Shown: positions 34,602-42,973 of the stretch, in pieces
Numbering within the stretch: position 1 is the stretch's first letter
Layout of the letters: every line of letters begins with the position of its first letter
NCBI GenBank assembly: GCA_021568835.1
Contig: JAKGSH010000010.1
Location: 2,108,001 to 2,172,000, forward strand
Reading direction: 5' to 3'
DNA length: 64,000 nt
From: Streptomyces sp. Tue 6430
GTDB taxonomy: Bacteria > Actinomycetota > Actinomycetes > Streptomycetales > Streptomycetaceae
Made by a program: the position numbers and the translations under genes
Notes under the pieces: model-generated
What the model saw: the letters and a program-made list of their open reading frames with translations, nothing else
The model's database searches: none
What the model was told of the DNA's origin: nothing

Positions 34602-34940
34602 TCAGCCCTTGCGGCGCCGGGTACCGAACGTGAGCAGCCCCACGACCCCGATCACCACGAGGGCCACCGGCACCACCCGCTCCAGGCGCGGCGCGCCCTC
34701 CTCGTCCACGAACTGCGCCCGCACATCGCTCACCATCCGGTTGACCTGCACATAGGCCCTCCCGAGGGTGTGATCGACATTGGCCGCGACCTTCGCCTTG
34801 GCATCGCCGACGATGGTCTTCGGGTGCACCCGCACCCCGATCTCGTCGAGCGTCTCGGCCAGCACGTCTCGGCGGCGCCTGATGTCCGCCTCGATCTGCG
34901 CCGGGGTTCTGGTGTCCGACGTGTCCGACGTGTCCGCCAC
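34602..34940 (-). CDS. DUF3618 membrane-associated protein
   Basis: 112 residues from ATG 34940. The start carries the DUF3618 motif RTPAQIEADIRRRRDVLAETLDEIGVR, with a helical HPKTIVGDAKAKVAANV repeat and one C-terminal span (VVPVALVVIGVVGLLTFG) closed by RRRKG. This family is common next to phage-holin-like DUF1269/DUF948 proteins in actinobacteria. The function is unknown, possibly cell-envelope stress. It is co-directional with the GroES-like gene, 43 bp upstream of it. Confidence 0.85.
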   Translation of the reverse strand: MADTSDTSDTRTPAQIEADIRRRRDVLAETLDEIGVRVHPKTIVGDAKAKVAANVDHTLGRAYVQVNRMVSDVRAQFVDEEGAPRLERVVPVALVVIGVVGLLTFGTRRRKG

Positions 34941-35041
34941 GGTGGGGCCTCCGAAGTGAGCCGACGTTTCCTGCGTGTTCTGGACAGTCTGTCAGTTCCC
35001 CGCGCGCCCGCACTGTCAGGACCCCCGGTTACGCTGGCCCG

Positions 35042-35508
35042 ATGAGCGAGCGACTCCAGCCCGGGGACGTGGCCCCCGCCTTCACCCTCCCCGACGCCGA
35101 CGGCCACGAGGTGTCCCTGTCGGACCACAAGGGCCGCAAGGTCATCGTCTACTTCTACCCGGCCGCCCTGACCCCCGGCTGCACGAAGCAGGCCTGCGAC
35201 TTCACCGACAACCTCGACCTCCTCGCCGGCGCCGGGTACGACGTCATCGGCATCTCCCCGGACACCCCGAGAAACTGGGGAAGTTCCGCGAGAAGGAGTC
35301 TCTCGAGGTCACCCTGCTGGCCGACCCCGACAAGAAGACCCTCGACGCCTACGGCGCCTTCGGCGAGAAGAAGAACTACGGCAAGACCTACCTGGGCGTC
35401 ATCCGCTCGACGATCGTCGTCGACGAGGACGGCAAGGTCGCACACGCCCTCTACAACGTCCGGGCGACCGGCCACGTAGCGAAGATCATCAAGGACCTGG
35501 GCATCTGA
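35042..35508 (+). CDS. bcp: thiol peroxidase Bcp-type peroxiredoxin (frameshift near 35268)
   Basis: ATG 35042. The peroxidatic site is YPAALTPGCTKQACDF (C47; candidate resolving Cys C52). The frame breaks after GISPDTP, where CCCCGAG should read CCCCGGAG, and continues EKLGKFREKESLEVTLLADP and then YGKTYLGVIRSTIVVDEDGK to 35508. Corrected length is 155 residues, normal for Bcp/PrxQ. The enzyme reduces hydroperoxides using thioredoxin in the cytosol. It is a single gene, followed by a hairpin at 35526-35557. Confidence 0.92.
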
Positions 35509-35525
35509 GTCCCCGCCCCTCCCCC

Positions 35526-35557
35526 GCGGCCCGCACCGGAACGCCGGCACGGGCCGC
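35526..35557 (+). terminator. terminator after bcp
   Basis: GCGGCCCG (35526-35533) pairs with CGGGCCGC (35550-35557), with a short inner CCGG-4-CCGG helix in the loop. It starts 17 bp past the peroxiredoxin stop. Confidence 0.6.
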
Positions 35558-35644
35558 TTCCCTTTCCGGGCGTGACTGTCCGACAAACGTTTCGTTACTC
35601 CGTACGAGACCACGAACGGGTGGTCGGGGACGGAGGGGGTCCGG

Positions 35645-36646
35645 GTGGGGACCGACACGTACACGAGGGAGCGGCTCGCGCCGGAGGTCGCCGAGGCCCG
35701 CAACTGGGCCGACCTGATGCGGCGGCTCGGCCTCGAACCGAGCGGTGGCCGACGTCGGGTCCTACAGGAGCGTGTGGCACAGCACGGGCTCGACACCAGC
35801 CACTTCGTGAAGCGCAGCCCGTGGCGCAAGTACCCAGACGCCGCCATCGAGGAAGCCGCCGCCTCCTCGTCGTCGCTGCGAGAAGTGGCGCTGAAGCTGG
35901 GTGCGACACCGGCCACGGGAACCCTCTCGCACATCCGGCGCCGTCTCGACGCGGCGGGCATCGACATCCGTCACTTCCCCGGCGTCGACCGTCCCCAGGT
36001 GGACCTCCCTTTCACCCCGGAAGAACTCCGGGCGGCCGCCGAGGCAGCCACGAGCGTACGGGGCGTGGCACGAGCGCTGGGCGTTCCCGACGACGGCCGG
36101 TCCCGGGCGGCACTCCGTCGCATGCTGACCGCCGAGCGCATCGAGATCAGCCACTTCACCCACCGACGTGTCGTGATTCCGGAGGACGTGCTGCGCAGTC
36201 TGGTGGAGACGTCCACCAGCTACGCCGACGTCATGCGCGGGCTCGGCATGGACGTCACCGACACCCATCACCGGCGCGTGCGGCGCGCGGTGTCACGCCT
36301 CGGCCTCGACACCGGTCACTTCAAACGCCGGTCCTGGGGGCGCCCCGAGCGGCCCTCATCCCCACCGATCGCACAACGGGTGCTGGTCGTCCTGCCGGAG
36401 CAGGCCGGACGAACGAACAGGGACCGGCTTCACCGGGCCCTGGCGGAACTCGGGGTGCCCTACGCGTGTGCGGAGTGCGGCAACCCCGGTGAGTGGCGAG
36501 GTCGGCCGATCACCTTGCAGATCGACCACGTCAACGGGAACTGGCGGGACAACCGCCGGGAAAACCTGCGATATCTGTGCCCCAACTGCCATTCGCTGAC
36601 GGGGACGTGGTGCCGTCGGAAAGGCAGGGGCGCACTCGCCGGGTGA
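35645..36646 (+). CDS. HNH endonuclease with four tandem HTH-like modules
   Basis: 333 residues from GTG 35645. Residues 10-235 are four repeats of about 50-60 residues. Each has a helical pattern (EARNWADLMRRLGLEPS, SSSSLREVALKLGATPA, AATSVRGVARALGVPDD, TSTSYADVMRGLGMDVT), then an arginine-rich helix, and ends in D-xx-HF (DTSHF, DIRHF, EISHF, DTGHF). Each unit looks like a small homing-nuclease-associated HTH. The C-terminal HNH domain has CAECGNPG, the core ITLQIDHVNGNWRDNR-ENLRYLCPNCHS with paired Cys for zinc, and IDH as the catalytic His. It precedes the tRNA-Leu gene by 100 bp. Confidence 0.85.
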   Translation: MGTDTYTRERLAPEVAEARNWADLMRRLGLEPSGGRRRVLQERVAQHGLDTSHFVKRSPWRKYPDAAIEEAAASSSSLREVALKLGATPATGTLSHIRRRLDAAGIDIRHFPGVDRPQVDLPFTPEELRAAAEAATSVRGVARALGVPDDGRSRAALRRMLTAERIEISHFTHRRVVIPEDVLRSLVETSTSYADVMRGLGMDVTDTHHRRVRRAVSRLGLDTGHFKRRSWGRPERPSSPPIAQRVLVVLPEQAGRTNRDRLHRALAELGVPYACAECGNPGEWRGRPITLQIDHVNGNWRDNRRENLRYLCPNCHSLTGTWCRRKGRGALAG

Positions 36647-36746
36647 CCCGGCGTCCGCGTTCCCCCCATGCCATCGGTCGAGGGTCGTGGCCGACGGGGA
36701 GCGTTCCCCACGCCGGGGCCGTCGGCCCGCTACCATGACGGGGCCG

Positions 36747-36829
36747 GCGGCCGTTGCTGAATGGTATAAGCAGAGGTTTTAGGTGCCTCGGGGCATTTGC
36801 CCATGTGGGTTCGACTCCCATCGGCCGCA
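36747..36829 (+). tRNA. tRNA-Leu (anticodon UAG)
   Basis: Acceptor GCGGCCG (36747-36753) pairs with CGGCCGC (36822-36828), with discriminator A. The anticodon stem GAGGT/GCCTC encloses loop TTTAGGT, giving anticodon TAG (CUA codons). A GGGC-ATTT-GCCC long variable arm and the TTCGACT loop mark a class II leucine tRNA. CCA is not encoded. A terminator follows at 36839. Confidence 0.93.
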
Positions 36830-36838
36830 CCCTTCGAA

Positions 36839-36862
36839 GGGGCCACCCTGCCGGGTGGCCCC
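36839..36862. terminator. terminator between tRNA-Leu and rdgB
   Basis: 10-bp perfect stem GGGGCCACCC / GGGTGGCCCC with a 4-nt loop, 9 bp after the tRNA and just past the rdgB stop on the opposite strand, so it serves both. Confidence 0.9.
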
Positions 36863-36873
36863 TCTCCCGTGTC

Positions 36874-37476
36874 TCAGCCCAGCAGCTCCCGCACCACCGG
36901 TACCAGTTCCCGGAAGGCCTTGCCCCGGTGGCTGATGGCGTTCTTCTCCGCGGGGGTCAGTTCCGCGCAGGTGCGGGTCTCGCCGTCCGGCTGGAGGATC
37001 GGGTCGTAGCCGAAGCCGTTCGTGCCGGCGGGGGTGTGGCGGAGCACGCCCGTCAGCCGGCCCTCGACGACGCGTTCCGTGCCGTCGGGGAGGGCGAGGG
37101 CGGCCGCGCAGGCGAAGTGGGCGCCCCGGTGTCCGTCGGCGATGTCGGAGAGCTGGGCGAGGAGGAGGTCGAGGTTGGCCTTGTCGTCGCCGTGGGTGCC
37201 GGCCCAGCGGGCCGAGAAGATGCCGGGGGCGCCGCCCAGGACGTCGACGCAGAGGCCGGAGTCGTCGGCGATCGCGGGGTGTCCGGTGGCCCGGGCGAGG
37301 GCGTGGGCCTTGAGGAGGGCGTTCTCGGCGAAGGTGACGCCGGTTTCCCTGACGTCGGGGACGTCGGGGTGGGCGTCCGCGCCGACGAGGTCGTGGGGCA
37401 GTCCTGCGTCGGCGAGGATCGACCTGAGTTCGGTGATCTTTCCGGCGTTGCGGGTGGCGAGGATCAGGCGGGTCAT
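36874..37476 (-). CDS. rdgB: dITP/XTP pyrophosphatase (Ham1/RdgB family)
   Basis: 200 residues from ATG 37476. Signature elements: LILATRNAGKITELRSIL (N-terminal nucleotide-binding T/SxNxxK), GVTFAENALLKAHALA, AIADDSGLCVDVLGGAPGIFSARWAG (catalytic Asp and Ser), NGFGYDPIL and the end EKNAISHRGKAF. It removes deaminated purine triphosphates (dITP, XTP) from the nucleotide pool. Its 5' side carries a tandem repeat and a lipoprotein gene; rph lies further upstream on the same strand, the common rph-rdgB neighbourhood. Confidence 0.95.
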   Translation of the reverse strand: MTRLILATRNAGKITELRSILADAGLPHDLVGADAHPDVPDVRETGVTFAENALLKAHALARATGHPAIADDSGLCVDVLGGAPGIFSARWAGTHGDDKANLDLLLAQLSDIADGHRGAHFACAAALALPDGTERVVEGRLTGVLRHTPAGTNGFGYDPILQPDGETRTCAELTPAEKNAISHRGKAFRELVPVVRELLG

Positions 37477-37485
37477 GTGCCCAGT

Positions 37486-37581
37486 ATCCCGACCGGCCGG
37501 TGTCCCGACTGCCCGGTGTCCCGACCGGTCGGGTGCCCCGACCGGCTGGTGTCCCCACTGCCCGGTGTCCCGGCCCGCGTG
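37486..37581. repeat. 16-17 bp tandem repeats upstream of rdgB
   Basis: Six imperfect units of TCCCGACCGGCCGGTG type, filling the gap between the lipoprotein stop and the rdgB start. The units alternate GACCGG and GACTGCC variants. Confidence 0.85.
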
Positions 37582-37588
37582 CGGGGTG

Positions 37589-37998
37589 CTACGGGGTGCA
37601 GACCTTGGTCAGTTCGCCCGCCGCGTCGGTGACGGGGCTGAGGTCGGGGTGTTGTCGCCGTTCTCGAGGGCGGTGCGGACGTTGGTGACGGCCTCGCGGA
37701 GGTCGTCGACCGCCTTGTCGACGTCGGCGTTGTCGGTCTTGTCACCTATCTTGTCGAGGTTCTTCTCGATGGAGGTGAGGGACTCCTGGGTCTGCGTCGG
37801 GTCGTCGGCGGCGTTCTCCACGGCCTGCTGGAGGTCGGTGACGCTGTCGGCGATGGAGTCGGCGGTCTGGACGCAGTCCAGTGCCTTGTTCACGGCGTCG
37901 CAGCCGGTGGTCGTGAGTCCGAGGGTCAGCGCGACGGCCGCGGTGGCGGCGGCGACGGTGATGCGGCGGTGTCGGTGACGGCCGGCGGACTGGGACAT
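37589..37998 (-). CDS. small lipoprotein, helical (frameshift near 37646)
   Basis: ATG 37998 with GAGGAAC upstream. A basic start (MSQSAGRHRHRR), hydrophobic core and lipobox LTTTGC (Cys near 33) mark a lipoprotein. The rest is a single amphipathic helical region (ALDCVQTADSIADSVTDLQQ, SLTSIEKNLDKIGDK, VDKAVDDLREAVTNVRTALE), likely a coiled coil. After GDN the frame shifts; restoring one C gives TPDLSPVTDAAGELTKVCTP and a stop at 37589. Corrected length is about 136 residues. The paired Cys residues (near 44 and the C-terminus) might bond. Unknown role. Confidence 0.7.
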
Positions 37999-38043
37999 GA
38001 CGGTGTTCCTCCCCTTGTGCAGGCCCCCCCGGGAGGCCCCGTT

Positions 38044-38140
38044 GTGTACGGCCCGGTGCGGACCGCGTGTACGGCCCGGATGCGAGCCGCGTGTACGGCC
38101 CTGGTGTGGGGCCGCCTGCACGGCCCTGGTGCGCGGACCG
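38044..38140. repeat. four 23-25 bp tandem repeats upstream of the lipoprotein gene
   Basis: Units of GTGTACGGCCCGGTGCGGACCGC type at 38044, 38067, 38091 and 38116, drifting progressively. They lie in the 261-bp gap before rph; the remaining gap shows no coding signal. Confidence 0.85.
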
Positions 38141-38259
38141 TACGGGGGGCCGTCGTCCGGGCCGCCCGTGGGTGCGGCCGCGCGGGGCCGTCGTACTGCG
38201 CAAGACGCAGGGGCGGACGGCGGGGTTGCCCGCACGTCCGGCCCTGTTTGGCATGCTCT

Positions 38260-38995
38260 TTACTTTTGCAGGACGGTGTCAAGTGCCGCGCGTTGCAGGG
38301 AGGCCAGCTCCGTGCAGCCCGAAACGGCCAGGTCGAGGAGGGAGTTGAGTTCGTCGCGGGCGAACGGCTCGGCCTCGGCGGTGCCCTGGACCTCGACGAA
38401 GCGGCCGTCGCCGGTGCAGACGACGTTCATGTCGGTCTCGGCGCGGACGTCCTCCTCGTAGCAGAGGTCGAGGAGGGGACGCCGCCGACGATGCCGACGG
38501 AGACGGCGGAGACGGTGCCGGTGAGGGGCTGGCGGCCGGCCTTGATCAGCTTGCGGCCCTGGGCCCAGGTGACGGCGTCGGCGAGGGCGACGTAGGCGCC
38601 GGTGACGGCCGCGGTGCGGGTGCCGCCGTCGGCCTGGAGGACGTCGCAGTCGAGGACGATGGTGTTCTCGCCGAGTGCCTTGTAGTCGATGACGGCGCGC
38701 AGGGACCGGCCGATGAGGCGGGAGATCTCGTGGGTGCGGCCGCCGATCCTGCCGCGGACGGATTCGCGGTCGCCGCGGGTGTTGGTGGCGCGGGGAGCAT
38801 GGAGTACTCCGCGGTGACCCAGCCTTCGCCGCTGCCCTTGCGCCAGCGGGGGACGCCTTCGGTGACGGAGGCGGTGCAGAAGACCTTGGTGTCGCCGAAG
38901 GAGACGAGGACGGAGCCTTCGGCGTGCTTGCTCCAGCCGCGTTCGATGGTGACGGGGCGGAGCTGTTCGGGGGTGCGGCCGTCGATGCGAGACAT
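38260..38995 (-). CDS. rph: ribonuclease PH (two frameshifts)
   Basis: ATG 38995 begins [20 protein letters not shown] and then [20 protein letters not shown]. The frame breaks at 38795 after EYSMLP (continuing [55 protein letters not shown]). It breaks again near 38480 (GIVGGV to [20 protein letters not shown]). It ends [15 protein letters not shown] at 38260. Both gaps are explained by one lost C in a CCCCC run. Corrected length is about 245 residues. RNase PH is the phosphorolytic 3' exonuclease that trims tRNA 3' ends; the phosphate-binding Arg pair lies in RTAAVTG. It is essential-type housekeeping, so true inactivation would be surprising. Confidence 0.95.
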
Positions 38996-39085
38996 GGCGT
39001 CGAGCCTAGCGGCAGGTGCGCGAGGGGCCCCTCCCGCGGGTGCGGTGGGGCCCCTTCGGGTGAGCGGTGGGGCTCACGCCACGGC

Positions 39086-39319
39086 TCACATCATGTCTTC
39101 GATCTCCCCGGCGATGGGGTCGGCGTCGGTGCCGATGACGACCTGGACGGCGGTGCCCATCTTGACGACGCCGTGGGCGCCGGCGGCCTTCAGGGCGGCT
39201 TCGTCGACCTTGCTCGCGTCGATGACCTCGGTGCGCAGGCGGGTGATGCAGCCTTCGACTTCTTCGATGTTGTCGATGCCGCCGAGCCCGGCGACGATCT
39301 TCTCAGCCTTGCTGGCCAT
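39086..39319 (-). CDS. nagF: PTS glucose/N-acetylglucosamine EIIB component
   Basis: 77 residues from ATG 39319. The EIIB fold shows [25 protein letters not shown] with the phosphorylated Cys in VEGCITRLR and [19 protein letters not shown]. It transfers phosphate from EIIA(Crr) to GlcNAc bound by the EIIC permeases. It is divergent from the nagE1 gene with a DasR-type site between them, and matches the S. coelicolor nagF position beside rph. Confidence 0.93.
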   Translation of the reverse strand: MASKAEKIVAGLGGIDNIEEVEGCITRLRTEVIDASKVDEAALKAAGAHGVVKMGTAVQVVIGTDADPIAGEIEDMM

Positions 39320-39506
39320 GTCCTTCTCCCTGGAGTCCCTGAAGCCTTTGGAGTGCCTGGGTTGCCCGGGTGCCCGGGTCGCCCGGTCGGCTCGGTGCGA
39401 TCCGGCCGGAACCGCCTTGTCGCAGTAACCCACAGTTGGCCCATCTTTGCGAGCGATTGCGTCGGATGTGCCGAAGGATGACGCCACAGCCACGAAATCG
39501 TCCGTA

Positions 39507-39522
39507 GCTGGTCTACACCACC
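39507..39522. promoter_or_regulatory. DasR responsive element (dre) between nagF and nagE1
   Basis: GCTGGTCTACACCACC contains the dre core TGGTCTACACCA. DasR is the GntR repressor of GlcNAc/chitin genes, released by GlcN-6-P. One site serves the divergent nagF and nagE1 promoters. Confidence 0.88.
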
Positions 39523-39542
39523 TGACAGGCGGTCGCCAAACC

Positions 39543-40844
39543 ATGAGTGCCGAGAGCGCCGACACCACGGTCGGTCCCGGGCGGGCCCGCTGGAACAACC
39601 TGTTCCAGGCGCTGCAGAAGATGGGGCGCAGTCTGCAGCTGCCGATCGCGGTGCTGCCGGCCGCGGGCATCCTCAACAGGCTGGGCCAGCCGGACGTGTT
39701 CGGGGCCGACGGGCTGGGCTGGACGGACGTCTCGAAGGTGATGGCGGGCGCGGGTGGTGCCCTGCTCGACGGTCAGCTGGGTCTGCCGCTGCTGTTCTGC
39801 GTCGGGGTGGCCATCGGGATGGCGAAGAAGTCCGACGGGTCGACGGCGCTGGCGGCGGTGGCGGGTTTCCTCGTCTACTACAACGTGCTGCGGCAGTTCC
39901 CGGAGGACTGCGGCGAGGGGTTGAAGGCCGTGCCGGGCATCGGCTGCCAGGGGGCGGAGGACGGCACGGTGGTGGCGTTCACGTACCAGAACCCCGGTGT
40001 CTTCGGCGGCATCGTGATCGGTCTGCTGGCGGCCTACTTCTGGCAGCGGTTCCACCGCACGAAGCTGGTGGACTGGCTGGGCTTCTTCAACGGGCGCCGG
40101 CTGGTGCCGATCGTGATGGCGTTCGTGGCGATCGCCTTCGCGGCGTTGTGCCTGTGGGTCTGGCCGCCGATCGGTGACGCGCTGGAGAGCTTCAGCGACT
40201 GGCTGGACGGTCTGGACGCCTGGGGCGCGGGCATCTTCGGGGTGGCGAACCGGGCGTTGCTGGTGATCGGTCTGCACCAGTTCCTGAACGTGCCCATCTG
40301 GTTCCAGTTCGGCTCGTACACCAAGCCGGACGGGACGGTGGTGCACGGTGACATCAACATGTTCCTGGCGGGCGACCCGGACGCGGGGCAGTTCACCTCG
40401 GGCTTCTTCCCGATCATGATGTTCGCGTTGCCGGCGGCGGCCCTGGCGATCACGCACTGCGCGCGGCCGGGCCGTCGCAAGGAGGTCGGGGGCCTGATGC
40501 TGTCGGTGGCGCTGACGTCGTTCGTGACGGGCATCACGGAGCCGATCGAGTACTCGTTCCTGTTCGTGGCGCCGGTGCTGTACGCGATCCACGCGGTGCT
40601 GACGGGTGTGTCGATGGCGGTGACGTGGGGGCTGGGGGTGCATGACGGTTTCAGCTTCTCGGCGGGTCTCATCGACTACGTCATCAACTGGGGTCTGGCG
40701 ACGCGGCCGTGGGCGATCATTCCGATCGGCCTGGGTTTCGCTCTCCTCTATTACGCGATCTTCCGCTTCGCGATCACCCGGTTCGACCTGAAGACGCCGG
40801 GCCGGGAGCCGGAGGAGGAGCGGGAGGACATCACCAAGGCCTGA
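39543..40844 (+). CDS. nagE1: PTS N-acetylglucosamine/glucose EIIC permease (NagE1-like)
   Basis: 433 residues from ATG 39543. Ten hydrophobic segments are typical of the EIIC glucose/NAG superfamily. Signature pieces: LQKMGRSLQLPIAVLPAAGI, GVAIGMAKKSDGSTALAAV, LVDWLGFFNGRRLVPIVMAF, GVANRALLVIGLHQFLNVPIW and SVALTSFVTGITEPIEYSFL, in which ITEPIE is the substrate-binding Glu motif. It has no EIIA or EIIB fusion, so it needs NagF and Crr. A paralogue (nagE2) follows 260 bp downstream. In S. coelicolor NagE2 is the active transporter and the role of this copy is unclear. Confidence 0.92.
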   Translation: MSAESADTTVGPGRARWNNLFQALQKMGRSLQLPIAVLPAAGILNRLGQPDVFGADGLGWTDVSKVMAGAGGALLDGQLGLPLLFCVGVAIGMAKKSDGSTALAAVAGFLVYYNVLRQFPEDCGEGLKAVPGIGCQGAEDGTVVAFTYQNPGVFGGIVIGLLAAYFWQRFHRTKLVDWLGFFNGRRLVPIVMAFVAIAFAALCLWVWPPIGDALESFSDWLDGLDAWGAGIFGVANRALLVIGLHQFLNVPIWFQFGSYTKPDGTVVHGDINMFLAGDPDAGQFTSGFFPIMMFALPAAALAITHCARPGRRKEVGGLMLSVALTSFVTGITEPIEYSFLFVAPVLYAIHAVLTGVSMAVTWGLGVHDGFSFSAGLIDYVINWGLATRPWAIIPIGLGFALLYYAIFRFAITRFDLKTPGREPEEEREDITKA

Positions 40845-40869
40845 GAAGGGGCTTGGGGGCGCGGCATCC

Positions 40870-40897
40870 GGGCTCTCGGACCATCGGTCCGGGGCCC
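40870..40897 (+). terminator. terminator after nagE1
   Basis: CGGACC-ATC-GGTCCG with flanking GGGC/GCCC pairs past small mismatches, 26 bp beyond the nagE1 stop. Confidence 0.65.
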
Positions 40898-40994
40898 TTC
40901 GTCATGCCTGGCGGGGCCGCCTCGACGGGCACCGTGCGTAGCGCTCCGGTCGCAGTTCTGACGGGTTCCTCATCTCGCCTCCATCGTGCTAGAA

Positions 40995-41027
40995 ACAGGT
41001 CTACACCACCAAGTGGTTTAGACCAGA
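40995..41027 (+). promoter_or_regulatory. two tandem dre sites before nagE2
   Basis: CAGGTCTACACCACCA at 40995-41010 and AGTGGTTTAGACCAGA at 41012-41027, one base apart, both close to the DasR consensus. They lie 76-109 bp before the nagE2 GTG. The doubled operator suggests tighter repression of nagE2 than of nagE1. Confidence 0.88.
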
Positions 41028-41103
41028 GACGCTGCCGTCCCTTCCTTTTTCCCGGGCGGCGCCTTGCCCTCCCCGGCCCCGGCCGGGGTCCCAGGAGGAA
41101 ATT

Positions 41104-42369
41104 GTGACCACGGCCAGCGCCGCTCCCGCGGCCGAGAAGAAGAAGGGCGCCGGTGTGATGGCTGTGCTCCAGCGCATCGGGCGCAGCCTGATGCTGCCGG
41201 TGGCCGTCCTGCCCGCCGCCGCCCTCCTGGTGCGCCTGGGCAACGCCGACATGCTCGGGCGCCCGTCGTTCCCCACCTTCCTCACGAAGATCGCGGGGTT
41301 CATGGCGGCGGGCGGCAACGCGATCCTCGACAACATGGCGCTGCTGTTCGCCGTGGGCATAGCGATCGGCTTCGCGAAGAAGTCGGACGGCTCCACGGCG
41401 CTCGCCGCGGTCGTCGGTTATCTGGTCTTCAAGAACGTGCTCGCCACGTTCACCGACAAGAACCTGCCGAAGGTGGCACAGGCCGTCGACGGCAAGGTCG
41501 TCATGGTGGACGCGCCGGTCGACGCCAAGGTGCTCGGCGGTGTGGTGATGGGCCTCGTGGTCGCGCTGCTCTACCAGCGGTTCCACCGCACCAAGCTGCC
41601 GGACTGGGCGGGCTTCTTCGGCGGCCGCCGGCTCGTGCCGATCCTGTCGGCCTTCGCGGGCCTGTTCATCGGGATCGTCTTCGGCTACGTCTGGCCCGTC
41701 CTGGGCACCGGTCTGCACAACTTCGGTGAGTGGCTGGTCGGTTCGGGCGCCGCGGGTGCCGGTGTCTTCGGTGTCGCCAACCGCGCGCTGATCCCGATCG
41801 GCATGCACCACCTGCTGAACTCGTTCCCGTGGCTGCAGGCGGGCGAGTACCACGGCAAGAGCGGCGACATCGCGCGCTTCCTGGCCGGCGACCCGACCGC
41901 GGGCCAGTTCATGACGGGATTCTTCCCGATCATGATGTTCGGTCTTCCGGCGGCCTGTCTGGCGATCGTGCACTGCGCTCGTCCGGAGCGCCGCAAGGTG
42001 GTCGGCGGCATGATGTTCTCGATCGCGCTGACGTCGTTCGTCACGGGCGTGACCGAGCCGATCGAGTTCACGTTCATGTTCATCGCGCCGGTCCTGTACG
42101 CCATCCACGCGGTGCTCACCGGTGTCTCGCTCGCACTGACCTGGGCGCTGGGCATGAAGGACGGCTTCGGCTTCTCGGCCGGCGCGGTCGACTTCTTCCT
42201 GAACCTGGGCATCGCGACGAATCCCTGGGGTCTGATGCTGGTGGGCCTGTGCTTCGCGGCGGTCTACTACGCGGTCTTCCGCTTCGCCATCGTCAAGTTC
42301 GACCTGCCCACTCCGGGGCGCGAGTCCGACGAGGAACTGGCGGAGATCCAAAAGGCCGAGGCCAAGTAG
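41104..42369 (+). CDS. nagE2: PTS N-acetylglucosamine EIIC permease (NagE2-like)
   Basis: 421 residues from GTG 41104, with AGGAGG 6 bp upstream. The EIIC pattern is the same as in nagE1: LQRIGRSLMLPVAVLPAAAL, GIAIGFAKKSDGSTALAAVV, PDWAGFFGGRRLVPILSAF, VANRALIPIGMHHLLNSFPW, and VTGVTEPIEFTFMF with the substrate Glu. It lacks the extra Cys/Gly-rich loop of NagE1 (ECGEGLKAV region). It takes up and phosphorylates GlcNAc with HPr/EI, Crr and NagF, feeding the DasR signal GlcN-6-P. A strong terminator follows. Confidence 0.94.
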   Translation: MTTASAAPAAEKKKGAGVMAVLQRIGRSLMLPVAVLPAAALLVRLGNADMLGRPSFPTFLTKIAGFMAAGGNAILDNMALLFAVGIAIGFAKKSDGSTALAAVVGYLVFKNVLATFTDKNLPKVAQAVDGKVVMVDAPVDAKVLGGVVMGLVVALLYQRFHRTKLPDWAGFFGGRRLVPILSAFAGLFIGIVFGYVWPVLGTGLHNFGEWLVGSGAAGAGVFGVANRALIPIGMHHLLNSFPWLQAGEYHGKSGDIARFLAGDPTAGQFMTGFFPIMMFGLPAACLAIVHCARPERRKVVGGMMFSIALTSFVTGVTEPIEFTFMFIAPVLYAIHAVLTGVSLALTWALGMKDGFGFSAGAVDFFLNLGIATNPWGLMLVGLCFAAVYYAVFRFAIVKFDLPTPGRESDEELAEIQKAEAK

Positions 42370-42404
42370 GAGATCTTCCCGGCTCAGCCGCCCTCCGCAC
42401 GGCG

Positions 42405-42441
42405 GAATCTCCCCGAACCGATCGACGGTTCGGGGAGATTC
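42405..42441 (+). terminator. 15-bp perfect terminator after nagE2
   Basis: GAATCTCCCCGAACC / GGTTCGGGGAGATTC with a 7-nt loop, 36 bp past the nagE2 stop. Its right arm contains GGGGAG 6 bp before an ATG (42443). Confidence 0.92.
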
Positions 42442-42442
42442 G

Positions 42443-42973
42443 CATGCCCGGAATCATGGGCTGAACCGGCTCTCCAGAGCCGCGGAACCGGACAGTCCGG
42501 AGTGGGTCCACTACGGGATCCGGGACGGACGCGACTACCGGACGGCGTCCCGGCAGGACCTGACGGCCGCGTTCGCGGAGCTGGCGGCGGCCACCCCGGA
42601 CGCCGTGCCCGCCGGGGCCCCCGACCACCGCTGCGAGCGGATCGTCGACGCGATCTCCCCGGCGGAGGCGCACGAGGAGCCCGCCAACCGCCGTCTCATG
42701 GCCGGGCTGTTCGCACTCCCGTCGACGCTCGCCCTCGCCGGCGGCCGCTACGAGGCGGTGCTGCCCGCCTACCGGAAGGCGGTCGCACGGGGCGCCGGGG
42801 ACAGCGCCGGCACGGACTTCGAGATGCTCCGGCAGCTCCTGTCCGGCCTGGGCACCGGTCCCGCACGAGGGCCGGTGCCCGGGCCGGGCGAGGACGTCAG
42901 ATCTCGTACGTCGTCCCCGGCGCCGCCACTTCCACCGGTCCGTCGAACACCGCGCGGGCGTCCGCGAGGTTGA
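42443..42973 (+). pseudogene. hypothetical protein without a clean start
   Basis: A plus-strand frame with normal codon bias reads LNRLSRAAEPDSPEWVHYGI, RTASRQDLTAAFAELAAATP, AHEEPANRRLMAGLFALPST and YEAVLPAYRKAVARGAGD, and ends at 42973. Its upstream part has no ATG/GTG in frame. ATG 42443 would lead into it if one base were added near 42460. Otherwise GTG 42605 starts a 122-residue version. It overlaps the converging MBL gene by 77 bp. No domain is recognised. Either a real gene with another sequence error or a truncated remnant. Confidence 0.4.

Noticed and set aside
36747-36829. tRNA-Leu as an integration site
   Set aside because: No integrase, no repeated 3' end of the tRNA elsewhere in the window and core genes on both sides.
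37486-37581. CRISPR or origin-like iterons
   Set aside because: Short 16-17 bp tandem units without spacers, and no replication gene nearby.
38044-38140. CRISPR array
   Set aside because: Units are contiguous with no spacers and drift in sequence; no cas genes in the window.
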